From JAQGMO01 sp050954505 (GTDB lineage: Bacteria > Pseudomonadota > Gammaproteobacteria > Burkholderiales > Burkholderiaceae_D): a stretch of DNA of 6,116 nucleotides. The stretch is from positions 1-6,116 of the forward strand of contig JBPBPY010000226.1 of NCBI GenBank assembly GCA_050954505.1, in the 5' to 3' direction. Positions 1 through 4,970 of the stretch are shown piece after piece (positions within the stretch are counted from its first letter, which is position 1; every line of letters begins with the position of its first letter). The position numbers and the translations under genes were made by a program. The notes below the pieces were generated by a model. The model was given only the letters and a program-made list of their open reading frames with translations. It searched no databases and had not been told where the DNA came from.

Positions 1-7
1 TTCGGGC

Positions 8-13
8 TATAAT
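8..13 (+). promoter_or_regulatory. Probable -10 element of the rpsP operon promoter
   Basis: A perfect sigma-70 -10 hexamer, TATAAT, sits in the context GGCTATAAT, 41 nt upstream of the rpsP ATG. Transcription would start near position 20 and give a leader of about 35 nt. The -35 box would lie outside the window, so the promoter is only half visible. A small inverted repeat (TGCGG at 15-19 with CCGCA at 26-30, pyrimidine loop) falls at or just after the expected start site and could form a 5-bp hairpin at the 5' end of the mRNA. Confidence 0.6.
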
Positions 14-54
14 TTGCGGCTTTTTCCGCATTCGGACTCTTTTCTGGAAATATT

Positions 55-324
55 ATGGTCGTTATTCGTTTAGCTCGTGGAGGCGCCAAAAAGCGCCCGT
101 TTTTCAACATCGTCGCAACCGATTCGCGTAATCGCCGCGATGGCCGCTTCATCGAACGCATCGGTTTCTACAATCCGGTTGCGTCGGGTGGCGAAGAAGG
201 CTTCCGCATCGTGCAGGATCGCCTGGCTTACTGGCAAGGCATTGGCGCACAACTGTCGCCAACCGTTGCACGCCTGGTCAAGTCGGACGGCAAGGCTGCA
301 GTCAAGACCCCAGCAGCAGCGTAA
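55..324 (+). CDS. rpsP: 30S ribosomal protein bS16 (RpsP)
   Basis: This gene encodes small-subunit ribosomal protein bS16, which binds 16S rRNA in the body of the 30S particle and helps it fold early in assembly. The 89-residue product has the usual family length. The N-terminal stretch is diagnostic: MVVIRLARGGAKKRPFFNIV (1-20), then VATDSRNRRDGRFIERIGFYNP (about 20-41), and the VQDRLAYWQGIGAQLSPTV segment at about 53-71. The Ala/Lys/Pro-rich tail is variable in the family. The start is the ATG at 55, and the alternative frames overlapping it are shadows. The Shine-Dalgarno is weak (TGGAAA about 44-49). It is the first gene of the operon with rimM, trmD and rplS, directly behind the TATAAT at 8-13; the stop is 32 nt before the rimM ATG. 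Assignment is secure. Confidence 0.98.
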   Translation: MVVIRLARGGAKKRPFFNIVATDSRNRRDGRFIERIGFYNPVASGGEEGFRIVQDRLAYWQGIGAQLSPTVARLVKSDGKAAVKTPAAA

Positions 325-356
325 TTGCCGCCGCGTCTGTCCAGGGAGCTGCTTTG

Positions 357-914
357 ATGAAGCTGCCTGAGGATCTCGTGGTGGTAGGCTATGTTTCTGG
401 TGCATATGGCATCAATGGCTGGATCCGGATTCATCCGTATTCCTCCGATGCCGATGCCCTGTTGTCCGCCAAGACATGGTGGCTCGACAAACCGGAAATG
501 CATGATGTCGACATGTTGTCGGCCAAGACGCACGGCGGTGACGTGGTGGCACAGCTGATGGGGATTTCCGGCCGTGATGCGGCAGAAGCGCTCAAGGGCA
601 CTGCGGTCTCCATCCGTCGTAGTCATTTTCCTGCCTTGTCGGACAATGAATTCTACTGGGTCGATTTGATCGGCCTGGATGTGGAAAACCTGCGTGGCGA
701 GCGCCTGGGCGTGGTCGGCGACCTGATGGACTATGGTGCCCACCCGATTCTCAAAGTGACCTGGTCGAACGACGCGCTTGCAGCGGCCGAAGGCCAGGTT
801 GCGCCTGCCAGGGCAGCGCCCACTGAATGCCTGATTCCCTTTGTCGAGCAGTTCGTCAAGACGGTGGACCAGGCCGGTCGCAAGATCACGGTGGACTGGG
901 AACGCGATTACTGA
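357..914 (+). CDS. rimM: Ribosome maturation factor RimM
   Basis: RimM is a cytoplasmic assembly factor for the 30S head. It binds uS19 and promotes late 16S rRNA processing. The 185-residue protein shows both expected domains. The N-terminal RimM beta-barrel begins with VVVGYVSGAYGINGWIRIHP (about 8-27). The C-terminal PRC-barrel starts at EFYWVDLIGLDVEN (about 98-111), continues through LGVVGDLMDYGAHPILKV, and ends with the typical LIPFVEQFVKTVD and closing WERDY. A roughly 16-residue Ala/Gly-rich insertion (about 140-156) sits between two strands of the PRC barrel. I chose ATG 357 because AGGGAG (343-348) lies 8 nt upstream; the TTG at 354, directly in front and in frame, would leave only 5 nt. 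It follows rpsP by 32 nt, as is standard for this operon. Confidence 0.97.
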   Translation: MKLPEDLVVVGYVSGAYGINGWIRIHPYSSDADALLSAKTWWLDKPEMHDVDMLSAKTHGGDVVAQLMGISGRDAAEALKGTAVSIRRSHFPALSDNEFYWVDLIGLDVENLRGERLGVVGDLMDYGAHPILKVTWSNDALAAAEGQVAPARAAPTECLIPFVEQFVKTVDQAGRKITVDWERDY

Positions 915-918
915 TCTG

Positions 919-954
919 GCCGGCATGCCGGCTGTGGAGGTTGACGGTGACCGT
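919..954. repeat. Two small palindromes in the rimM-trmD gap
   Basis: The 161-nt gap between rimM and trmD contains a perfect 14-bp palindrome, GCCGGCATGCCGGC (919-932), only 4 nt after the rimM stop. It is followed by a perfect 11-bp inverted repeat, ACGGTGACCGT (944-954). The first could fold into a 5-bp GC stem with a CATG loop. Neither is followed by a long T tract, so an intrinsic terminator is unlikely. They might be RNA-processing or pausing structures. I see no gene or convincing promoter in the rest of the gap. Confidence 0.4.
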
Positions 955-1075
955 TTGATCGTCCGTTGTCCTGGTCGTTGAGTCTCGGCAGCGTTGGCCT
1001 GGCGTGATCATCCGTCGCTGCGCTGCTGTCACGACGGTGAGAATCTGAGCAACAGTTTTCCAGAAAGGCAGCGAG

Positions 1076-1822
1076 ATGCAATTTGATGTCGTGACGCTGT
1101 TTCCGGAAATGTTTGCAGCGTTGACGCAGTCGGGCATCACGCGGCGGGCTTTCGAGCAGCAGCGTTGTGCACTGTCGTGCTGGAATCCGCGCGACTTCAC
1201 CAGCGATAACCATCGTACCGTCGATGACCGCCCGTATGGCGGTGGTCCCGGCATGGTGATGCTGGCCAAGCCGCTGGAAGCCGCCATCGATGCGGCCAAG
1301 GCCCGCCAGGCCAGCCTGGCGTTACCCCCGCCCAAGGTGGTGTATCTGTCACCGCAGGGTGCACCGTTGACGCATGCGCGGGTGATGCAGTTTGCAAACG
1401 AGCCCGGTGTGGTGCTGCTGTGCGGGCGCTACGAAGCAGTCGACCAGCGCTTGCTGGAGCGCTGCGTCGATGAAGAAATCAGCATTGGCGATTTCGTGCT
1501 CTCGGGCGGTGAAATACCGGCCATGGCATTGATGGATGCGGTGATTCGCCAGTTGCCCGGCGTACTGCATGACAATGACTCCGCAGTCGAAGACAGTTTT
1601 GTCAATGGCTTGCTGGACCATCCGCATTACACCCGGCCGGAAGAATATGAAGGCGTGTCGGTACCGGCGGTATTGATGGGCGGCCATCATGCCGAGATCG
1701 TCAAATGGCGCCGTGCACGGGCGCTGGAAGCAACGCTGAAAAAGCGGCCGGCGCTCATCGAGCAGGCGCGCATTGACGGTTTGCTCAGTGCCGCCGATGA
1801 AAAGTTCTTGCGCAGTCTGTAG
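1076..1822 (+). CDS. trmD: tRNA (guanine37-N1)-methyltransferase TrmD
   Basis: TrmD transfers a methyl group from S-adenosylmethionine to N1 of G37 in tRNAs with G36, preventing +1 frameshifts. It is a cytoplasmic homodimer of the SPOUT (trefoil-knot) class. The 248 residues match the family length and hold all hallmarks: MQFDVVTLFPEMF at the start, DRPYGGGPGM (51-60), the knot and SAM-binding segment CGRYEAVDQR (116-125) with SIGDFVLSGGE (136-146), and the LLDHPHYTRPEEYEG segment (179-193). Its Asp181 corresponds to the proposed general base, Asp169 in E. coli. The C-terminal tRNA-binding part includes VPAVLMGGHHAEIVKWRR (196-213). The start is ATG 1076, with AAAGG (1064-1068) 7 nt upstream. 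The gene lies 161 nt after rimM and 150 nt before rplS in the same operon. Confidence 0.98.
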   Translation: MQFDVVTLFPEMFAALTQSGITRRAFEQQRCALSCWNPRDFTSDNHRTVDDRPYGGGPGMVMLAKPLEAAIDAAKARQASLALPPPKVVYLSPQGAPLTHARVMQFANEPGVVLLCGRYEAVDQRLLERCVDEEISIGDFVLSGGEIPAMALMDAVIRQLPGVLHDNDSAVEDSFVNGLLDHPHYTRPEEYEGVSVPAVLMGGHHAEIVKWRRARALEATLKKRPALIEQARIDGLLSAADEKFLRSL

Positions 1823-1840
1823 GCCAGGCTGCGGTTGGCA

Positions 1841-1876
1841 GTGGCAGCACAAGTGGTAGTACAAGTTGTAGTACAG
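1841..1876 (+). repeat. Degenerate 12-nt tandem triplicate between trmD and rplS
   Basis: Three consecutive 12-nt units follow the trmD stop: GTGGCAGCACAA (1841-1852), GTGGTAGTACAA (1853-1864) and GTTGTAGTACAG (1865-1876). Neighbouring units differ at 2 positions each. The last junction also makes an 11-bp inverted repeat, TACAAGTTGTA (1860-1870). The units are intergenic, in the 150-nt trmD-rplS spacer, and no ORF I would support runs through them. The likely origin is local slippage duplication; a function is not evident. Confidence 0.6.
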
Positions 1877-1972
1877 GGCAGGCGGGCACCAGGCCGCTTG
1901 CATGGTCAACCCCATCCTCTACCGGGCATACATCTCGACAACGCGCCGGCAAGATGGTTTTTGGAGTAGAAA

Positions 1973-2359
1973 ATGGACTTGATCCAACAATTAGAGCTAG
2001 AAGAAATTGCTCGTCTCGGCAAAAACATCCCTGACTTTGCACCCGGCGACACCGTCGTGGTCAGTGTCAATGTGGTCGAAGGTACACGCAAGCGTGCCCA
2101 GGCTTACGAAGGTGTGGTAATTTCGCGCCGCAATCGTGGCTTGAATTCGAACTTCATCGTGCGCAAGATTTCTTCGGGTGAAGGCGTTGAGCGTACATTC
2201 CAGTTGTACTCGCCGCTGATCGCGTCGATCGAAGTCAAGCGCCGTGGCGATGTACGCCGCGCCAAGCTGTACTATCTGCGTGAGCGTTCGGGCAAATCGG
2301 CGCGTATCAAGGAAAAGCTGCCACAGCGTCGCGTTGTTGCGAAAGCCGCTGCACAGTAA
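1973..2359 (+). CDS. rplS: 50S ribosomal protein bL19 (RplS)
   Basis: This gene encodes large-subunit protein bL19, located at the 30S-50S interface. The 128-residue product carries the full family pattern: the helical start MDLIQQLELEEI, then IPDFAPGDTVVVSVNVVEG (about 19-37), the signature RAQAYEGVVISRRNRGLNS (about 41-59), FIVRKISSGEGVERTFQLYSP (about 61-81), and the RRAKLYYLRERSGKSARIKE segment (about 95-114). The short Val/Ala-rich tail is typical. The start is ATG 1973, with GGAG (1963-1966) 6 nt upstream. It is the last gene of the rpsP operon and is followed by a strong intrinsic terminator 75 nt after its stop. The 150-nt gap upstream shows no obvious promoter, so it is probably read from the rpsP promoter. 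Confidence 0.98.
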   Translation: MDLIQQLELEEIARLGKNIPDFAPGDTVVVSVNVVEGTRKRAQAYEGVVISRRNRGLNSNFIVRKISSGEGVERTFQLYSPLIASIEVKRRGDVRRAKLYYLRERSGKSARIKEKLPQRRVVAKAAAQ

Positions 2360-2434
2360 TGCAGCAAGGCAAACAGTTACGCCAGCAGGCCACGGCGGCA
2401 GCTTGACGTTACGGTTTGTCGCAGTAAAAACAGG

Positions 2435-2461
2435 AAAGGGATGCCAGCGGCATCCCTTTTT
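2435..2461 (+). terminator. Rho-independent terminator after rplS
   Basis: AAAGGGATGCC (2435-2445) pairs perfectly with GGCATCCCTTT (2449-2459) around the 3-nt loop AGC, giving an 11-bp stem that runs straight into a T tract (2457-2461). This is a textbook intrinsic terminator and marks the 3' end of the rpsP-rimM-trmD-rplS transcript. Confidence 0.93.
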
Positions 2462-2508
2462 CCATTTCGATGGCGGTTTGAATTCATGTCTACAGCGCTG
2501 TGAGCGGA

Positions 2509-2514
2509 TACAAT
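2509..2514 (+). promoter_or_regulatory. Candidate -10 element (TACAAT) for the Nudix gene
   Basis: After the terminator a new promoter is needed. TACAAT (2509-2514) is a one-mismatch -10 hexamer, in the context GGATACAAT. No good -35 lies at 16-18 nt: ATGTCT at 2486-2491 is poor, and TTGAAT at 2478-2483 is too far. Transcription would begin near 2521. The hexamer overlaps the end of a 12-nt string identical to part of the lac operator (2499-2510). Confidence 0.4.
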
Positions 2515-2538
2515 CAAGAATAAACTCGAGTGCAAGAC

Positions 2539-2661
2539 ATGAAAACCGATCGCGTAGCAGTGCAGCCAGCTCCAAGCCGGCCGATGTCAGGGCAGGCCAG
2601 CGGGACCGCGTCCGGCAAGCGTGCCTGGCAATTGGCTGCGCTGGCGGAGGCGCCACATTGA
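2539..2661 (+). CDS. Possible 40-aa upstream ORF overlapping the Nudix start
   Basis: An ATG at 2539 opens a 40-codon frame beginning MKTDRVAVQPAPSRP. Its TGA (2659-2661) overlaps the proposed TTG start (2658-2660) of the Nudix gene in a different frame. This geometry resembles translationally coupled gene pairs. Against it, the Shine-Dalgarno is weak (CGAG 2527-2530, 8 nt upstream), the peptide is low-complexity Ala/Ser/Pro/Gln, and it resembles no family I know. It may be a leader peptide or chance. Confidence 0.2.
   Translation: MKTDRVAVQPAPSRPMSGQASGTASGKRAWQLAALAEAPH
2646..2650 (+). promoter_or_regulatory. Shine-Dalgarno that decides the TTG start of the Nudix gene
   Basis: GGAGG is placed 7 nt before TTG 2658. 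No in-frame ATG, GTG or TTG exists in the 140 nt upstream of it, and the protein resembles a Nudix hydrolase only from about this point. The TTG is therefore the best-supported start. Confidence 0.7.
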
Positions 2662-3353
2662 TCAAGCCGATTTTCGATCCGGAGAGCATTTCCATAGAAG
2701 ACTGGACTGGCGAGCAGGCGGTGGTGCCGGGCCAGCTGACCCCGCAGTGGCTGCGCCAGCGGTTTGCCGCACCGCCGCCCTGGCTGCCGGAAGTCTCGAA
2801 TGAACATTTGATGCGCCAACGTATCAACGAGCTTGGTTTGCCCATGCGCGCTTGCGGCGAATTCACCCGCGCCTCGGTCCTGCTGCCGATCGTGGTGCGC
2901 GAACAAGGCCTGACGATGTTGCTCACGCAACGCACTGCCAACCTGACCGACCATCCGGGCCAGATCAGCCTGCCAGGGGGACGCGCCGAGCCTGAAGATG
3001 CATCGCCGGTGGACACCGCCCTGCGCGAAACCGAGGAGGAGGTCGGCCTGGCACGTGCGCACATCGAAGTCATCGGCAGCCTGCCGCAATATTTCACCGT
3101 CACCGGCTACTGCATCGACCCGGTCGTGGCGCTGGTGTTTCCACCGTTCGCGCTGCGCGCCGACCCTGATGAAGTCGCCGAGATCTTTGAAGTGCCCCTG
3201 GCGTTTTTGCTGGACGGCGGCAACCATCAGCGCCGCTCCGGTGAAATGGGCGGCCAGCGCCGCTCTTTCTATGCCATGCCCTATGAACGGTTTTTCATCT
3301 GGGGCGCCACCGCGCACATCCTGCGCAACCTGTTTCATTTTCTGCGCGCATGA
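2658..3353 (+). CDS. Nudix hydrolase, CoA pyrophosphatase type (NudL/YeaB-like)
   Basis: Members of this Nudix branch cleave coenzyme A and its derivatives to phosphopantetheine and 3',5'-ADP, probably to control or clean up the CoA pool in the cytoplasm. The 231-residue protein has a roughly 70-residue N-terminal extension, then ASVLLPIV (72-79). The CoA-specific upstream motif follows, LLTQRTANLTDHPGQISLPGG (88-108). The Nudix box ends RETEEEVGL (123-131), with metal-binding Glu124, Glu127 and Glu128. The box is one residue longer than the classical spacing, as I recall for E. coli NudL. Further conserved blocks are TVTGYCIDPVV (147-157), DEVAEIFEVPL (171-181) and FFIWGATAHILR (212-223). 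In the CoA motif, Thr97 replaces the usual Arg and Leu105 the usual Phe. The start is TTG 2658 (GGAGG at 2646-2650). The open frame extends far upstream through rplS and the terminator, but that part is not protein-like. Confidence 0.9.
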   Translation: MIKPIFDPESISIEDWTGEQAVVPGQLTPQWLRQRFAAPPPWLPEVSNEHLMRQRINELGLPMRACGEFTRASVLLPIVVREQGLTMLLTQRTANLTDHPGQISLPGGRAEPEDASPVDTALRETEEEVGLARAHIEVIGSLPQYFTVTGYCIDPVVALVFPPFALRADPDEVAEIFEVPLAFLLDGGNHQRRSGEMGGQRRSFYAMPYERFFIWGATAHILRNLFHFLRA

Positions 3354-3363
3354 TGAACCTGCA

Positions 3364-3427
3364 ACTGCTGGCAGCCAGCAGCCAGCAGTCATTCGTCATC
3401 GGCAAGCCGCAAGCGGCGAGCGGCAAG
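3364..3427. repeat. Hairpin and 7-nt tandem repeats downstream of the Nudix gene
   Basis: Eleven nt after the Nudix stop, ACTGCTGGC (3364-3372) pairs with GCCAGCAGT (3381-3389) in a perfect 9-bp stem around an 8-nt loop. No T tract follows, so it is not a classical terminator. The same stretch contains two tandem AGCCAGC units (3373-3386). Shortly after come four near-identical 7-nt units with consensus CGGCAAG (3400-3406, 3407-3413, 3414-3420, 3421-3427). Heptamer copies would break any reading frame when gained or lost, which suggests non-coding DNA. Confidence 0.55.
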
Positions 3428-3490
3428 GGGTCGTTGGCAAGCAGCAATCAACCAGCAGATCAGCTGCCGAGCATGCCGGTGCAGCGCAGT

Positions 3491-3519
3491 TTGATTAAGA
3501 AGCCATGCTGCGCTATCGT
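3491..3519 (+). promoter_or_regulatory. Weak candidate promoter for the CobD/CbiB-family gene
   Basis: TTGATT (3491-3496) and TATCGT (3514-3519) are separated by 17 nt. Each hexamer matches the sigma-70 consensus at 4 of 6 positions. Transcription would start near 3526, about 23 nt before the ATG. The match is weak, and the gene could also be read from the Nudix promoter. Confidence 0.25.
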
Positions 3520-3548
3520 ATGGCCTGGCTGACACGACGGGTTCCTTG

Positions 3549-4505
3549 ATGACATTTTTTTCCATTCTGTGCGCACTGGTGCTTGAACAATTGAAGCCCT
3601 TGCGTGCCGATAACCCGATCTATGGCGTCATCAAGCTGCTTGCCAACCGCATGGAGCATGGGTTCAATGCCGGCAAACGCGAACACGGCCGCCTGGCCTG
3701 GCTGCTGGTCGTTGCAGGCCTGGTCGTGCCAACCATCGTCATCTACTGGCTGCTGGGCAAGGTCGGTGAGCCTTTGCAACTGGCCTGGAATGTAGCCATC
3801 GTCTACCTGACTCTGGGTTTTCGCCATTACAGCCATTACTTCACCGCCATCCAGCTGGCCCTGAATGCCGGCGACATCGATGGTGCCCGCAGCTTGCTTG
3901 GCGAGTGGCTCAAGCAGGATACGGCGGGACTGGAGGCTGGTGAAATTTCTCGCCTGGCGGTCGAAAAAGCACTGGTTACCACTCACCGCCATGTGTTCGG
4001 GGTTTTCTTCTGGTTTTTGATGCCGCTCGGTCCGGCCGGTGCCGTGTTCTACCGGGTAGCGGAATATCTGGCCCGCGCCTGGAACGAGCCGGAGCACATG
4101 AAAAGCGAGGCATTTGGAAAATTCGCCACCCAGGCTTATTACTGGATCGACTGGATACCGGCCCGGCTGACAGCCGCTGCATTTGCGGTCGTCGGCAATT
4201 TTGAAGACGCCATCTATGCCTGGCGCAATTTTGCCCATCGCTGGCAAAACGAAACCACCGGCATCATCCTCACTGCCGGCGGCGGCGCAATGGGCGTACG
4301 GCTGGGCACGCCGGCGGAAAATGCCATCGATGTCCTGCCGGCCGATGCTGCCACAGTCGATGCGCTGGGCATCGAGATCGACAGCCCGCCCGGCGAAGAA
4401 CCGTCGATTCGGGCCCTGCAGAGTACGGTCGGACTGGTATGGCGTGCGCTGCTGCTGTGGATGCTTCTGCTGGCGCTGCTGTCGGTCGCCGTGTGGCTGG
4501 GCTGA
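3549..4505 (+). CDS. CobD/CbiB-family integral membrane protein (AmpE-like features)
   Basis: The 318-residue protein is an inner-membrane protein of the CobD/CbiB superfamily. True CobD/CbiB attaches aminopropanol to cobyric acid in cobalamin synthesis; the related AmpE is linked to beta-lactamase regulation. Hydrophobic segments lie at about 1-14, 48-70, 78-92, 148-170, 203-216 and 295-317. The family-like blocks are NPIYGVIKLLANRMEHGFNAG (22-42), DWIPARLTAAAFAVVGNFE (201-219), and a glycine-rich AGGGAMGVRLG (243-253) that corresponds to the AGALGVRLGG block of CobD. The N-terminus MTFFSILCALVLEQLKPL and the first half resemble AmpE more. No cobalamin gene is nearby, so cobalamin function is doubtful. 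ATG 3549 is preferred over the adjacent TTG 3546, but the Shine-Dalgarno is poor (ACGGG 3537-3541). Family is confident, function is not. Confidence 0.8.
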   Translation: MTFFSILCALVLEQLKPLRADNPIYGVIKLLANRMEHGFNAGKREHGRLAWLLVVAGLVVPTIVIYWLLGKVGEPLQLAWNVAIVYLTLGFRHYSHYFTAIQLALNAGDIDGARSLLGEWLKQDTAGLEAGEISRLAVEKALVTTHRHVFGVFFWFLMPLGPAGAVFYRVAEYLARAWNEPEHMKSEAFGKFATQAYYWIDWIPARLTAAAFAVVGNFEDAIYAWRNFAHRWQNETTGIILTAGGGAMGVRLGTPAENAIDVLPADAATVDALGIEIDSPPGEEPSIRALQSTVGLVWRALLLWMLLLALLSVAVWLG

Positions 4506-4507
4506 TG

Positions 4508-4545
4508 TTGCCGGGAGGCGATTAAGCTCTTATATAAGATATAAT
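4508..4545 (+). promoter_or_regulatory. AT-rich promoter region before the DUF3579 gene
   Basis: The stretch TATATAAGATATAAT (4531-4545) stands out in a GC-rich context and offers two overlapping -10 choices. TATATA (4531-4536) has TTGCCG (4508-4513) at an ideal 17-nt spacing. TATAAT (4540-4545) is a perfect hexamer but lacks a good -35. Transcription would begin at about 4543 or 4552, leaving a leader of 75-85 nt before the ATG at 4628. Part of the candidate -35 lies just past the stop of the preceding gene. Confidence 0.6.
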
Positions 4546-4627
4546 ATGCAGGAATTTCAGACGTTCAGCGCGGCACGATTGCGGCGAGCGAATCAGATGG
4601 CACTATTGCAGAAAGCGGGCGTTTTCC

Positions 4628-4969
4628 ATGGACGATACGGTCGGCAATACCTCCGCCCCCGCGCGTGAATTCTTCATCCAGGGACTCACCAGCGATGGCA
4701 AGCAATTCCGGCCCAGCGACTGGGCCGAGCGCCTGTGTGGCGTGATGTCCTGTTTCCGTCCTGAAGGCATGGGCGACATGAATGCCCGTCTCAAATATTC
4801 TCCCTATGTGCGGCCGGCCCTGCTGGCCGGCGTGCGCGCCGTCATCGTCAGCGAGGAGTTGCGCCAGCTGCAACCGCTGGCATATCAATTCGTGCTCGAC
4901 TTCGCCAAGGACAACGATCTGCAGGTCGTCGACGCCTGTCCAATCACCCACCAGCCGCCCCCGGCCTGA
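4628..4969 (+). CDS. DUF3579 family protein, function unknown
   Basis: This encodes a small soluble protein of 113 residues with no signal peptide or membrane segment. It matches the DUF3579 family as I know it from betaproteobacteria. The recognisable core is EFFIQGLTSDGKQFRPSDWAERLCGVMSCF (about 14-43), then LKYSPYVRPALLAGVRAVIV (about 55-74) and the LAYQFVLDFAKDNDLQVVDAC segment (84-104). Two cysteines (38 and 42) flank VMS; a third is Cys104. The biochemical role is unknown to me and nothing here reveals it. ATG 4628 leaves a short variable N-terminus before the core; the Shine-Dalgarno is weak (GCGGG region about 4614-4618), and no better in-frame start is seen. The gene probably has its own promoter (4508-4545). 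It sits 96 nt before fumC, so co-transcription with fumC is possible. Confidence 0.85.
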   Translation: MDDTVGNTSAPAREFFIQGLTSDGKQFRPSDWAERLCGVMSCFRPEGMGDMNARLKYSPYVRPALLAGVRAVIVSEELRQLQPLAYQFVLDFAKDNDLQVVDACPITHQPPPA

Positions 4970-4970
4970 A

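Larger units (their letters stand above)
3350..3532 (+). other. Weak 60-codon ORF overlapping the Nudix stop
   Basis: ATGATG at 3350-3355 overlaps the Nudix stop TGA (3351-3353) and opens a 60-codon frame beginning MMNLQLLAASSQQSF. The overlap geometry would permit coupled translation. However, the frame runs through 7-nt tandem repeats, is Ser/Gln/Ala-rich, has no Shine-Dalgarno of note and resembles no family I recognise. It is probably not a gene. Confidence 0.12.

Noticed and set aside
941..969. TTGACG as a -35 box for a trmD promoter
   Set aside because: At 17-nt spacing the -10 position reads CGTTGT, which is a poor match; no promoter is supported there.
2244..2657. Upstream extension of the Nudix reading frame into rplS
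   Set aside because: It overlaps rplS out of frame, crosses the strong terminator, and its translation is not protein-like; the frame is open by chance.
1997..3103. 368-codon open frame on the - strand spanning rplS, the terminator and part of the Nudix gene
   Set aside because: It crosses two confident + strand genes and a terminator, and its Arg/Ser/Pro-rich translation is typical of an antisense shadow.
2514..3392. 292-codon open frame on the - strand opposite the Nudix gene
   Set aside because: It is antisense to a clear Nudix gene, shows no recognisable domain, and such long antisense frames are common in GC-rich DNA.
3513..4247. 244-codon open frame on the - strand opposite the CobD/CbiB-family gene
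   Set aside because: It is a shadow of the + strand membrane protein, with no family resemblance and no ribosome binding site of note.
4546..4668. 40-codon ORF (MQEFQTFSAARL...) overlapping the DUF3579 start
   Set aside because: Its ATG overlaps the -10 region, it would lie before or at the transcription start, and there is no Shine-Dalgarno; likely chance.
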